In this document: positions 1 through 8,860 of the stretch, in pieces | Numbering within the stretch: position 1 is the first letter of the stretch | Layout of the letters: each line of letters starts with the position of its first letter | Origin: Astropecten irregularis | Lineage: Eukaryota; Echinodermata; Asteroidea; Paxillosida; Astropectinidae | DNA length: 64,000 bases | Assembly (NCBI GenBank): GCA_963971285.1 | Contig: OZ020244.1 | Coordinates: 5,828,001-5,892,000, forward strand | Reading direction: 5' to 3' | Program-made: the position numbers and the translations under genes | The notes under the pieces: generated by a model | Databases searched by the model: none | Seen by the model: only the letters and a program-made list of their open reading frames with translations | What the model was told of the DNA's origin: nothing

Positions 1-324
1 GTCATGTATAACCCGCTATGGAATCACCTAATCCAAGTCCTAATCCAAGACTTTGTAGCAACATTTTCAAAACTTTAGGGCAAAGTGCTTGCCACCTGGT
101 CTTGCCAGAGGTCACGGAGACGTCTCTCCTTGGTGAGAGCGTAAGCCATTTTATGTTGGAGACGTCTCCGCCATTGGCGGAGACACTTCCCCGACACTCA
201 TTACATTCACCAATATTGAACAGACACTTCTTATACAAGTATTTTCTAAGCCCTGTGTGGGATGTCTTTAAAAACAATAGATGCCGAACCCGGTAACCAG
301 AGTTTAGACTTTCACATAGAAACT
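1..324 (+). repeat. Leader segment, type I
   Basis: This non-satellite sequence precedes the first 41-bp monomer. It contains a 12-bp tandem duplication around CCTAATCCAAG near 27-50, two related palindromic blocks (from 117 and from 158), and CCCGGTAACC just before the transition to satellite. Type I leaders (1, 8051, 27227, 50352) differ from type II leaders (11194, 30370, 53495) by a few bases, for example A or G in the AAT(A/G)GATGCC motif. No conserved protein or RNA family is recognised. Confidence 0.8.
158..184. other. Leader palindrome and hairpin
   Basis: Positions 158-169 form the perfect 12-bp palindrome GGAGACGTCTCC. Overlapping it, 164-172 (GTCTCCGCC) and 176-184 (GGCGGAGAC) pair perfectly around ATT. 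A related block upstream has the palindrome GAGACGTCTC at 117-126 and CTCTC/GAGAG arms at 124-128 and 135-139, so the two look like diverged duplicates. A cruciform or RNA hairpin is possible. Function is unknown. Confidence 0.75.
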
Positions 325-458
325 GATCCATGTAAAACACCGAAAGATGAAGGCAGTTACTATTTGATTCATGTAAAACGCCACAACATGAGGACGTTAT
401 TTGGTTAATGGAAACATCGCAATGTGACGACGTTGCTATATGATTCATGTAAAACACC
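325..458 (+). repeat. 41-bp monomers bridging leader and GC module
   Basis: About three diverged 41-bp monomers. The last two, with ATGAGGACG and the rare ATTTGGTTAATGG, form the fixed flank found in front of every full GC module in the window, so the flank and module spread together. Confidence 0.85.
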
Positions 459-810
459 GATGCAAAAGTGGGCGAAAAACCGAGTGCGGGGTCCAAGTAT
501 CCGAGGGATTCTTCGACAAGACAGCCACAGGAGGTTCCAGCAGTGGGCTTCACCAAGGACCCCGCCGTGCCGCAAGGCCGAGGCCTTCGCACCGAGTGGC
601 ACGGGCCGTTTTGGCCGCAGACTCCAAGAAACGGCCACCTCCGAGTAGCGTTCCGGCAGCGAGAGGTACGCTGTGGCAGACGGCCCAGATTTTGGCTGCA
701 TTAACCACGGCCCTTTTTGGCCACAAGAGTCCGAGAAACTGCCTCGTGTAAGGCGGCAGGGAAAGGTCTGCCATGGCGACCGGCGGAGGACTCTCGCCCC
801 AAGAGTTAGT
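459..810 (+). repeat. GC-rich module 1 (352-bp class)
   Basis: First of 35 copies of a GC- and CpG-rich block embedded in AT-rich satellite. It starts at GATGCAAAAG directly after AAAACACC and ends at TTAGT directly before ATGGCGACAG. These flanks are the two halves of one 41-bp monomer with only about five bases (ACAAT) missing, so the block sits inside a single monomer. Hairpin arms are GGCCGTTT (604-611) and AAACGGCC (629-636). A second pair is AAGGCC-GA-GGCCTT. The second half contains a diverged internal duplication around GGCC-T(4-5)-GGCC followed by a GAGAAAC motif. The 352-bp class occurs only directly after type I leaders. This copy has a private A at 626. The short open frames on both strands are not credible genes. 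Confidence 0.9.
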
Positions 811-2748
811 ATGGCGACAGTTATTATTTGTTTTATGTAAAACACCGGACTATGAGGAGAGTTACTATTTGATTCATGTAAAACACCACAATATGACGAC
901 AGCTGCTATTTGATTCATGTAAAACACCACAATATGACGACAGCTACTATTCGATTCATGTAAAACACCACAATATGACGACAGCTACTATTTGATTCAT
1001 GTAAAACACCGCAATAAAAACGACAGCTACTATCTGATTCATGTAAAACACCGCAATAAAAACGACAGCTACTATTCGATTCATGTAAAACACCACAATA
1101 TGATGGCAGTTACTATCTGATTTGTGTAAGACACCGCAATATGATGGCAGTTACTATCTGATTTGTGTAAGACACCGCAATATGATGGCAGTTACTATTT
1201 GATTCATGTAAAACGCCACAATATGATGACAGTTACTATTTGATTCTTGTAAAACACCACAATATGACGACATTTACTATTTGATTCATGTAAAGCACCG
1301 CAATTTGACTACAGTTACTATTTTATTAATTTAAAAACGACGCAATATGATGACAGTTACTATTTTACTCATGTAACCATCGGAATATGACAACAGTTAC
1401 TATCTGATTCATATAAAACATCAGAATATGATGACAGTTACTCTACTATTAGATTCATGTAAAGCGCCGCAATATGATGACAGTTACTATCTGATTCGTG
1501 TAAGACACCGCAATATGATGGCAGATACTATTTGATTCATGTAAAACGCCACGATATGATGGCAGTTACTATTTGATTCATGTAAAACGCCGCAATATGG
1601 TGGCAGTTACTATTTGATTCATGTAAAGTACCGCAATTTGACTACAGTTACTATTTTATTAATTTAAAAACGACGCAATATGATGGCAGTTACTATTTTA
1701 CTCATGTAACCACCGGAATATGACAACAGTTACTATCTGATTCATATAAAACATCAGAATATGATGACAGTTACTGTACTAGTTCATGTAAAGCGGCCAA
1801 TATGATGACAGTTACTATTTTATTCATGGAAAACCCCGGAATATGACAACAGTTACTATCTGATTCATATAAAACACCAGAATATGATGACAGTTACTGT
1901 ACTATTTGATTCATGTAAAACGCCGCAATATGGTGGCAGTTACTATTTGATTCATGTAAAGCACCGCAATTTGACTACAGTTACTATTTTATTAATTTAA
2001 AAACGACGCAATATGATGGCAGTTACTATTTTACTCATGTAACCACCGGAATATGACAACAGTTACTATCTGATTCATATAAAACATCAGAATATGATGA
2101 CAGTTACTGTACTAGTTCATGTAAAGCGGCCAATATGATGACAGTTACTATTTTATTCATGGAAAACCCCGGAATATGACAACAGTTACTATCTGATTCA
2201 TATAAAACACCAGAATATGATGACAGTTACTGTACTATTTGATTCATGTAAAACGCCGCAATATGGTGGCAGTTACTATTTGATTCAAGTAAAGCACCGC
2301 AATTTGACTACAGTTACTATTTTATTAATTTAAAAACGACGCAATATGATGGCAGTTACTATTTTACTCATGTAACCACCGGAATATGACAACAGTTACT
2401 ATCTGATTCATATAAAACATCAGAATATGATGACAGTTACTGTACTAGTTCATGTAAAGCGGCCAATATGATGACAGTTACTATTTTATTCATGGAAAAC
2501 CCCGGAATATGACAACAGTTACTATCTGATTCATATAAAACATCAGAATATGATGACAGTTACTGTACTTTTTGATTCATGTAAAACACCACAATATGAC
2601 GACAGCTACTATTCGATTCATGTAAAACACCACAATATGACGACAGCTACTATTTGATTCATGTAAAACGCCACAATATGAGGACGTTATTTGGTTAATG
2701 GAAACACCGCAATGTGACGACGTTGCTATATGATTCATGTAAAACACC
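811..2748 (+). repeat. 41-bp minisatellite array, 1938 bp
   Basis: The longest array in the window. The base period is 41 bp: GATTCATG recurs at 912 and 953. The start is homogeneous (ACAGCTACTATT variants), then mixed variants follow. From about 1581 an eight-monomer higher-order unit of 333 bp repeats three times (TGTAAAACGC at 1581, 1914 and 2247); the third copy has a private GATTCAAG. No gene or other element is visible. Confidence 0.93.
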
Positions 2749-3108
2749 GATGCAAAAGTGTGGGGGAGATCCGAGTGCGGGGTCCAAGTATCCGAGGGAT
2801 TCTTCGACCTGACTGCCGCAGGAGGTTCCAGCAGTGGACTTCACCAACGACCCCGCCGTGCCACAAGGCCGAGGCCTTCGCACCGAGTGGCACGGGCCGT
2901 TTTGGCCGCAGACTCCGAGAAACGGCCACCTCTGAGTAGCGTTGCGGCAGCGAGAGGTACGCTGTGGCAGACGGCCCAGATTTTGGCTGCGTTAACCACG
3001 GCCCTTTTTGGCCACATGGCACATGAGTCCGAGAAACTGCCTCGTGTAAGGCGGCAGGGAAAGGTCTGCCATGGCGACCGGCGGAGGACTCTCGCTCCAA
3101 GAGGTAGT
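2749..3108 (+). repeat. GC-rich module 2 (360-bp class)
   Basis: The 360-bp class has GGGGGAGATCC near its 5' end, one A fewer than the 361-bp class. This one-base difference shifts every reading frame through the module. Internal marker GGCCACCTCTG. Confidence 0.9.
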
Positions 3109-4486
3109 ATGGCGACAGTTATTATTTGTTTTATGTAAAACACCGGACTATGAGGAGAGTTACTATTTGATTTATGTAAAACGCCACAATATGACCACAG
3201 TTAATATTTGATTTAGGTAAAACACCGGTATATAAGGAGAGATACTATCTGATTCATGTAAAACGCCGCAATATGAACACCGGAATGTAAGGAGAGTTAC
3301 TACTTGTATCTCATTCAAATAAATCACCAAAATATGACGACAGGTACTATTTTACTCAAGTAAAACACCGGAATATGATGACAGTTACTATTTGTTTTAA
3401 GTAAACTTTTGTACTGCAATATGAGGAGAGTTACTATTCGATTCATGTAAAACACCACAATATGACGACAGCTACTATTTGATTCTTGTAAAACACCACA
3501 ATATGACGACATTTACTATTTGATTCATGTAAAGCACCGCAATTTGACTACAGTTACTATTTTATTAATTTAAAAACGACGCAATATGATGACAGTTACT
3601 ATTTTACTCATGTAACCATCGGAATATGACAACAGTTACTATCTGATTCATATAAAACATCAGAATATGATGACAGTTACTCTACTATTAGATTCATGTA
3701 AAGCGCCGCAATATGATGACAGTTACTATCTGATTCGTGTAAGACACCGCAATATGGTGGCAGTTACTATTTGATTCATGTAAAACGCCACAATATGATG
3801 GCAGTTACTATTTGATTCATGTAAAACGCCGCAATATGGTGGCAGTTACTATTTGATTCATGTAAAGCACCGCAATTTGACTACAGTTACTATTTTATTA
3901 ATTTAAAAACGACGCAATATGATGGCGGTTACTATTTTACTCATGTAAACACCGGAATATGACAACAGTTACTATCTGATTCATATAAAACATCAGAATA
4001 TGATGACAGTTACTGTACTATTTGATTCATGTAAAACGCCACAATATGACGACAGCTACTATTGATTCATGTAAAACACCACAATATGACGACAGCTACT
4101 ATTCGATTCATGTAAAACACCACAATATGACGACAGCTACTATTTGATTCATGTAAAACACCGCAATAAAAACGACAGCTACTATTTGATTCATGTAAAA
4201 CACCACAATATGACGACAGCTACTATTCGATTCATGTAAAACACCACAATATGACGACAGCTACTATTTGATTCATGTAAAACACCGCAATAAAAACGAC
4301 AGCTACTATTTGATTCATGTAAAACACCACAATATGACGACAGCTACTATTCGATTCATGTAAAACACCACAATATGACGACAGCTACTATTTGATTCAT
4401 GTAAAACGCCACAATATGAGGACGTTATTTGGTTAATGGAAACACCGCAATGTGACGACGTTGCTATATGATTCATGTAAAACACC
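3109..4486 (+). repeat. 41-bp minisatellite array, 1378 bp
   Basis: An array length seen only once. It begins with the TATA-containing monomer set and ends with alternating TTTGATT and TTCGATT monomers mixed with CAATAAAAACG monomers. Confidence 0.92.
3229..3237 (+). promoter_or_regulatory. TATA-like motif in a monomer variant, 20 copies
   Basis: TATATAAGG fits the TATA-box consensus and lies 121 bp after the end of the GC module. The same motif starts at 5855, 14396, 16982, 18766, 21007, 22791, 25031, 33613, 36199, 37985, 39769, 41891, 44132, 45916, 48156, 56655, 59239, 61825 and 63609. The distance from the module end is 121 or 123 bp, or 80 bp at 14396 where a monomer is deleted. It arises by small changes in a 41-bp monomer (normally GGACTATGAGG), so it may be chance. 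No transcript is supported. Confidence 0.3.
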
Positions 4487-4847
4487 GATGCAAAAGTGTG
4501 GGGGAAGATCCGAGTGCGGGGTCCAAGTATCCGAGGGATTCTTCGACCTGACTGCCGCAGGAGGTTCCAGCAGTGGACTTCACCAACGACCCCGCCGTGC
4601 CACAAGGCCGAGGCCTTCGCACCGAGTGGCACGGGCCGTTTTGGCCGCAGACTCCGAGAAACGGCCGCCTCTGAGTAGCGTTGCGGCAGCGAGAGGTACG
4701 CTGTGGCAGACGGCCCAGATTTTGGCTGCGTTAACCACGGCCCTTTTTGGCCACATGGCACATGAGTCCGAGAAACTGCCTCGTGTAAGGCGACAGGGAA
4801 AGGTCTGCCATGGCGACCGGCGGAGGACTCTCGCTCCAAGAGGTAGT
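4487..4847 (+). repeat. GC-rich module 3 (361-bp class)
   Basis: The 361-bp class has GGGGGAAGATCC near its start and GGCCGCCTCTG in the middle. This copy has AAGGCGACAGG instead of AAGGCGGCAGG, a variant shared with the modules at 20526 and 43651. Confidence 0.9.
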
Positions 4848-5374
4848 ATGGCGACAGTTATTATTTGTTTTATGTAAAACACCGGACTATGAGGAGAGTT
4901 ACTATTTGATTTATGTAAAACGCCACAATATGACCACAGTTACTATTTGATTCATGTAAAACACCACAATATGATGACAGTTACTATTTGATTCATGTAA
5001 AACGCCGCAATATGGTGGCAGTTACTATTTGATTCATGTAAAGCACCGCAATTTGACTACAGTTACTATTTTATTAATTTAAAAACGACGCAATATGATG
5101 GCAGTTACTATTTTACTCATGTAACCACCGGAATATGACAACAGTTACTATCTGATTCATATAAAACATCAGAATATGATGACAGTTACTGTACTTTTTG
5201 ATTCATGTAAAACACCACAATATGACGACAGCTACTATTCGATTCATGTAAAACACCACAATATGACGACAGCTACTATTTGATTCATGTAAAACGCCAC
5301 AATATGAGGACGTTATTTGGTTAATGGAAACACCGCAATGTGACGACGTTGCTATATGATTCATGTAAAACACC
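4848..5374 (+). repeat. 41-bp minisatellite array, 527 bp class
   Basis: Shortest array class, with eight copies in the window, always between a 361-bp and a 360-bp module. It lacks the TATA-containing monomer. Confidence 0.93.
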
Positions 5375-5734
5375 GATGCAAAAGTGTGGGGGAGATCCGA
5401 GTGCGGGGTCCAAGTATCCGAGGGATTCTTCGACCTGACTGCCGCAGGAGGTTCCAGCAGTGGACTTCACCAACGACCCCGCCGTGCCACAAGGCCGAGG
5501 CCTTCGCACCGAGTGGCACGGGCCGTTTTGGCCGCAGACTCCGAGAAACGGCCACCTCTGAGTAGCGTTGCGGCAGCGAGAGGTACGCTGTGGCAGACGG
5601 CCCAGATTTTGGCTGCGTTAACCACGGCCCTTTTTGGCCACATGGCACATGAGTCCGAGAAACTGCCTCGTGTAAGGCGGCAGGGAAAGGTCTGCCATGG
5701 CGACCGGCGGAGGACTCTCGCTCCAAGAGGTAGT
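5375..5734 (+). repeat. GC-rich module 4 (360-bp class)
   Basis: Follows a 527-bp array and carries GGCCACCTCTG and GGCGGAGGAC. It corresponds by position (+19,176) to the module at 24551, which has GGCCGCCTCTG instead. Confidence 0.9.
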
Positions 5735-7204
5735 ATGGCGACAGTTATTATTTGTTTTATGTAAAACACCGGACTATGAGGAGAGTTACTATTTGATTTA
5801 TGTAAAACGCCACAATATGACCACAGTTAATATTTGATTTAGGTAAAACACCGGTATATAAGGAGAGATACTATCTGATTCATGTAAAACGCCGCAATAT
5901 GAACACCGGAATGTAAGGAGAGTTACTACTTGTATCTCATTCAAATAAATCACCAAAATATGACGACAGGTACTATTTTACTCAAGTAAAACACCGGAAT
6001 ATGATGACAGTTACTATTTGTTTTAAGTAAACTTTTGTACTGCAATATGAGGAGAGTTACTATTCGATTCATGTAAAACACCACAATATGACGACAGCTA
6101 CTATTTGATTCTTGTAAAACACCACAATATGACGACATTTACTATTTGATTCATGTAAAGCACCGCAATTTGACTACAGTTACTATTTTATTAATTTAAA
6201 AACGACGCAATATGATGACAGTTACTATTTTACTCATGTAACCATCGGAATATGACAACAGTTACTATCTGATTCATATAAAACATCAGAATATGATGAC
6301 AGTTACTCTACTATTAGATTCATGTAAAGCGCCGCAATATGATGACAGTTACTATCTGATTCGTGTAAGACACCGCAATATGATGGCAGTTACTATTTGA
6401 TTCATGTAAAACGCCACAATATGATGGCAGTTACTATTTGATTCATGTAAAACGCCGCAATATGGTGGCAGTTACTATTTGATTCATGTAAAGTACCGCA
6501 ATTTGACTACAGTTACTATTTTATTAATTTAAAAACGACGCAATATGATGGCAGTTACTATTTTACTCATGTAACCACCGGAATATGACAACAGTTACTA
6601 TCTGATTCATATAAAACATCAGAATATGATGACAGTTACTGTACTAGTTCATGTAAAGCGGCCAATATGATGACAGTTACTATTTTATTCATGGAAAACC
6701 CCGGAATATGACAACAGTTACTATCTGATTCATATAAAACACCAGAATATGATGACAGTTACTGTACTATTTGATTCATGTAAAACGCCGCAATATGGTG
6801 GCAGTTACTATTTGATTCATGTAAAGCACCGCAATTTGACTACAGTTACTATTTTATTAATTTAAAAACGACGCAATATGATGGCAGTTACTATTTTACT
6901 CATGTAACCACCGGAATATGACAACAGTTACTATCTGATTCATATAAAACATCAGAATATGATGACAGTTACTGTACTAGTTCATGTAAAGCGGCCAATA
7001 TGATGACAGTTACTATTTTATTCATGGAAAACCCCGGAATATGACAACAGTTACTATCTGATTCATATAAAACACCAGAATATGATGACAGTTACTGTAC
7101 TATTTGATTCATGTAAAACGCCACAATATGATGGCAGTTACTATTTGATTCATGTAAAACGCCACAATATGATGACAGTTACTATTTTATTCATGGAAAA
7201 CACT
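5735..7204 (+). repeat. 41-bp minisatellite array, 1470 bp class
   Basis: This class always precedes a type I composite segment (also at 24911 and 48036). It contains the TATA-like monomer and TTCAAATAAATCACC, and finishes with ATTCATGGAAAACACT running into the truncated GC module. Confidence 0.93.
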
Positions 7205-7339
7205 GATGCAAAAAGGGGGAAAAATCCGAGTGCGGGGTCCGAGGGTTTCTTACACCCGACGGTCGCAGAGGGGTAAAGCAGTGGGGTCAAGGACCCGCCG
7301 TGCCGCACGACCGAGGCCTTCGCAGCGAATTTTTTTTTT
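7205..7339 (+). repeat. Truncated, diverged GC module with T10 end
   Basis: Its start (GATGCAAAAAGGGGG) enters a monomer at the same register as the full modules. Similarity to the first half of the full module runs through CCGAGTGCGGGGTCC and GAGGCCTTCGCA, then stops at GCGAA followed by 10 T. It is clearly more diverged than the 35 full modules are from one another, so it is an older paralogue or one released from homogenisation. Confidence 0.8.
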
Positions 7340-7730
7340 AAATCTTTAAGTGTACGCCGTAACTTGAACATTTCCAATTAGGAAATTTAACAGGTATAAA
7401 AAACACTCACACATAGAATCACGGAGACAGGCTTAATATTAAACTGTTCCTCCTGACATTTCAAACGAGAAATAAAAAGATGCAAAAGTTAAGCAGACCG
7501 TCAGGTGTTCAGGGGCACGCGATTTACCGGGATACTTTCAACCAGCTTACCGGCTCCCATATAGTACCCATAGGCTTACTGGCAAGCCGACTACTGCATA
7601 TCCTCCCCACCATTGAGACCTTAGCCTGACATGCAAAGCTCTGAAGGACTAAGAGGGAGAAACAAGGCGGCCCCTGGACCATCGCGGTGCCAGGGTCCGC
7701 ACATGCCATGTTCCATTCATTATCAGAGAG

Positions 7731-7809
7731 TCAGGATCGGAGAATCGAACCCAGGCTGCCGGAAGTCTGAGCGGTGGTACCATCGCTTATCCCACCGAGC
7801 CAGAAGCGT
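7731..7809 (-). pseudogene. tRNA-like element 1 (degenerate)
   Basis: Read on the minus strand, TGGCTCGGTGGG resembles an A box and GGTTCGATTCT a B box, about 79 nt overall. A D-arm (GCT/AGC) and a partial T-stem can be drawn. The acceptor stem does not pair and no clear anticodon loop with T33 forms, so this is a tRNA-derived relic or SINE-type head rather than a working tRNA. No T run follows within the next 20 nt. Confidence 0.5.
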
Positions 7810-7885
7810 TGGTGACAACCCGGCAGTTTCTAAAACTATTTATACCAGACAATTGACAGGAGAAAAACATTAAACAAAATTACTG

Positions 7886-7957
7886 AGAGCACATCGGGGC
7901 TCGAACCCGGGCCAAGTAATTCAAAGTCCCTTTCCCTAACCACTCGGCCACATCACA
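7886..7957 (-). pseudogene. tRNA-Ser/Leu-like element (degenerate)
   Basis: On the minus strand TGGCCGAGTGGTTAG matches the conserved 5' half of eukaryotic tRNA-Ser, including the A box, and GGGTTCGAGCCCC is a near-perfect T-arm and B box. The span is 72 nt, without the long variable arm expected of tRNA-Ser. The anticodon loop can be read as CTTTGAA or shifted by one, and its stem has one or two mismatches. The acceptor stem pairs poorly (at most four weak pairs). TTTT (7876-7879) and TTTTT (7863-7867) follow on the same strand, as at polymerase III terminators. Probably a pseudogene that could keep an internal promoter. Confidence 0.6.
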
Positions 7958-8213
7958 TGTATTGACGGTGTCATGGAATGTAGCAATGAAGTGATTGTCG
8001 ATACCCTATTGGCTTAAAATCACTCGAGCGTGTTATGAACTGTCTCCGTAGTCATGTATAACCCGCTATGGAATCACCTAATCCAAGTCCTAATCCAAGA
8101 CTTTGTAGCAACATTTTCAAAACTTTAGGGCAAAGTGCTTGCCACCTGGTCTTGCCAGAGGTCACGGAGACGTCTCTCCTTGGTGAGAGCGTAAGCCATT
8201 TTATGTTGGAGAC

Positions 8214-8234
8214 GTCTCCGCCATTGGCGGAGAC
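8214..8234. other. Leader hairpin (type I leader)
   Basis: The 9-bp arms around ATT are conserved unchanged from 164-184, with the 12-bp palindrome at 8208-8219. Confidence 0.75.
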
Positions 8235-8374
8235 ACTTCCCCGACACTCATTACATTCACCAATATTGAACAGACACTTCTTATACAAGTATTTTCTAAG
8301 CCCTGTGTGGGATGTCTTTAAAAACAATAGATGCCGAACCCGGTAACCAGAGTTTAGACTTTCACATAGAAACT

Positions 8375-8508
8375 GATCCATGTAAAACACCGAAAGATGA
8401 AGGCAGTTACTATTTGATTCATGTAAAACGCCACAACATGAGGACGTTATTTGGTTAATGGAAACATCGCAATGTGACGACGTTGCTATATGATTCATGT
8501 AAAACACC
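8375..8508 (+). repeat. Monomer bridge between leader and GC module
   Basis: Identical in layout to 325-458. Confidence 0.85.
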
Positions 8509-8860
8509 GATGCAAAAGTGGGCGAAAAACCGAGTGCGGGGTCCAAGTATCCGAGGGATTCTTCGACAAGACAGCCACAGGAGGTTCCAGCAGTGGGCTT
8601 CACCAAGGACCCCGCCGTGCCGCAAGGCCGAGGCCTTCGCACCGAGTGGCACGGGCCGTTTTGGCCGCAGACTCCGAGAAACGGCCACCTCCGAGTAGCG
8701 TTCCGGCAGCGAGAGGTACGCTGTGGCAGAGGGCCCAGATTTTGGCTGCATTAACCACGGCCCTTTTTGGCCACAAGAGTCCGAGAAACAGCCTCGTGTA
8801 AGGCGGCAGGGAAAGGTCTGCCATGGCGACCGGCGGAGGACTCTCGCCCCAAGAGTTAGT
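8509..8860 (+). repeat. GC-rich module 5 (352-bp class)
   Basis: Follows a type I leader. Private variants are GCAGAGGGCCC (others GCAGACGGCCC) and GAAACAGCC (others GAAACTGCC). Confidence 0.9.

Larger units (their letters stand above)
1..8050 (+). repeat. Super-repeat 0 (8,050 bp leader-to-leader)
   Basis: The window opens exactly at the base equivalent to 8051, the start of a leader. This shorter super-repeat contains four full GC modules, a 1938-bp and a 1378-bp array not found elsewhere, one 527-bp array, one 1470-bp array and a composite segment. Its first 2.2 kb matches the segment from 8051 at an offset of 8,050. Its last part, from about 5215, matches the end of the next super-repeat at an offset of 19,176. 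It therefore looks like a super-repeat with the middle deleted, or a boundary version of it. Confidence 0.85.
7205..8374 (+). repeat. Composite non-satellite segment, type I
   Basis: A 1170-bp segment without 41-bp monomers. In order: a diverged, 3'-truncated GC module (7205-7329), a 10-T run (7330-7339), unrecognised sequence to about 7730, two minus-strand tRNA-like elements (7731-7809 and 7886-7957), a linker, and a type I leader (8051-8374). The unrecognised part contains an imperfect hairpin (CCCTGGACC at 7672-7680 against GGT-G-CCAGGG at 7686-7695) and near-duplicates GCTTACCGG and GCTTACTGG. Read on the minus strand the order is tRNA-like sequences, body, then a poly(A) tract, which resembles a SINE-type retroposed element. 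Target-site duplications were not found. Confidence 0.75.

Noticed and set aside
20..55. Two TAATCC motifs in the leader as homeodomain binding sites.
   Set aside because: They come from a 12-bp tandem duplication; six-base matches without context are not evidence of regulation.
2..592. 196-codon minus-strand frame spanning leader, bridge and module, with Cys/His spacing (HTG, CNEC) reminiscent of a C2H2 zinc finger.
   Set aside because: The Cys and His residues do not fit the C-x(2-4)-C...H-x(3-5)-H spacing, and the frame mixes leader, satellite and module sequence.
900..960. Vector or primer contamination, because TGTAAAACG resembles the start of the M13 forward primer.
   Set aside because: Only about nine bases agree, and the motif is an integral part of hundreds of variable monomers.
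811..2748. CRISPR array (short direct repeats of constant period).
   Set aside because: The 41-bp monomers are head to tail with no unique spacers, variants are graded, and no cas-like gene is nearby.
4315..4839. Open frame of 174 codons on the minus strand, repeated about 17 times, with an overlapping 141-codon frame on the plus strand (4452-4877).
   Set aside because: Frames are open on both strands because the GC-rich module has few stop codons. The one-base difference between the 360 and 361 classes shifts them, they run into satellite monomers, and no domain is recognisable.
7624..7873. 80-codon plus-strand frame across the tRNA-like elements (7631-7873).
   Set aside because: Frames of this kind arise from antisense tRNA sequence; no conserved protein is recognisable.
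7886..7957. Functional tRNA gene.
   Set aside because: The acceptor stem has several mismatches, the first T-stem pair is C-A, the anticodon stem is imperfect with an ambiguous anticodon, and the long variable arm of tRNA-Ser is missing.
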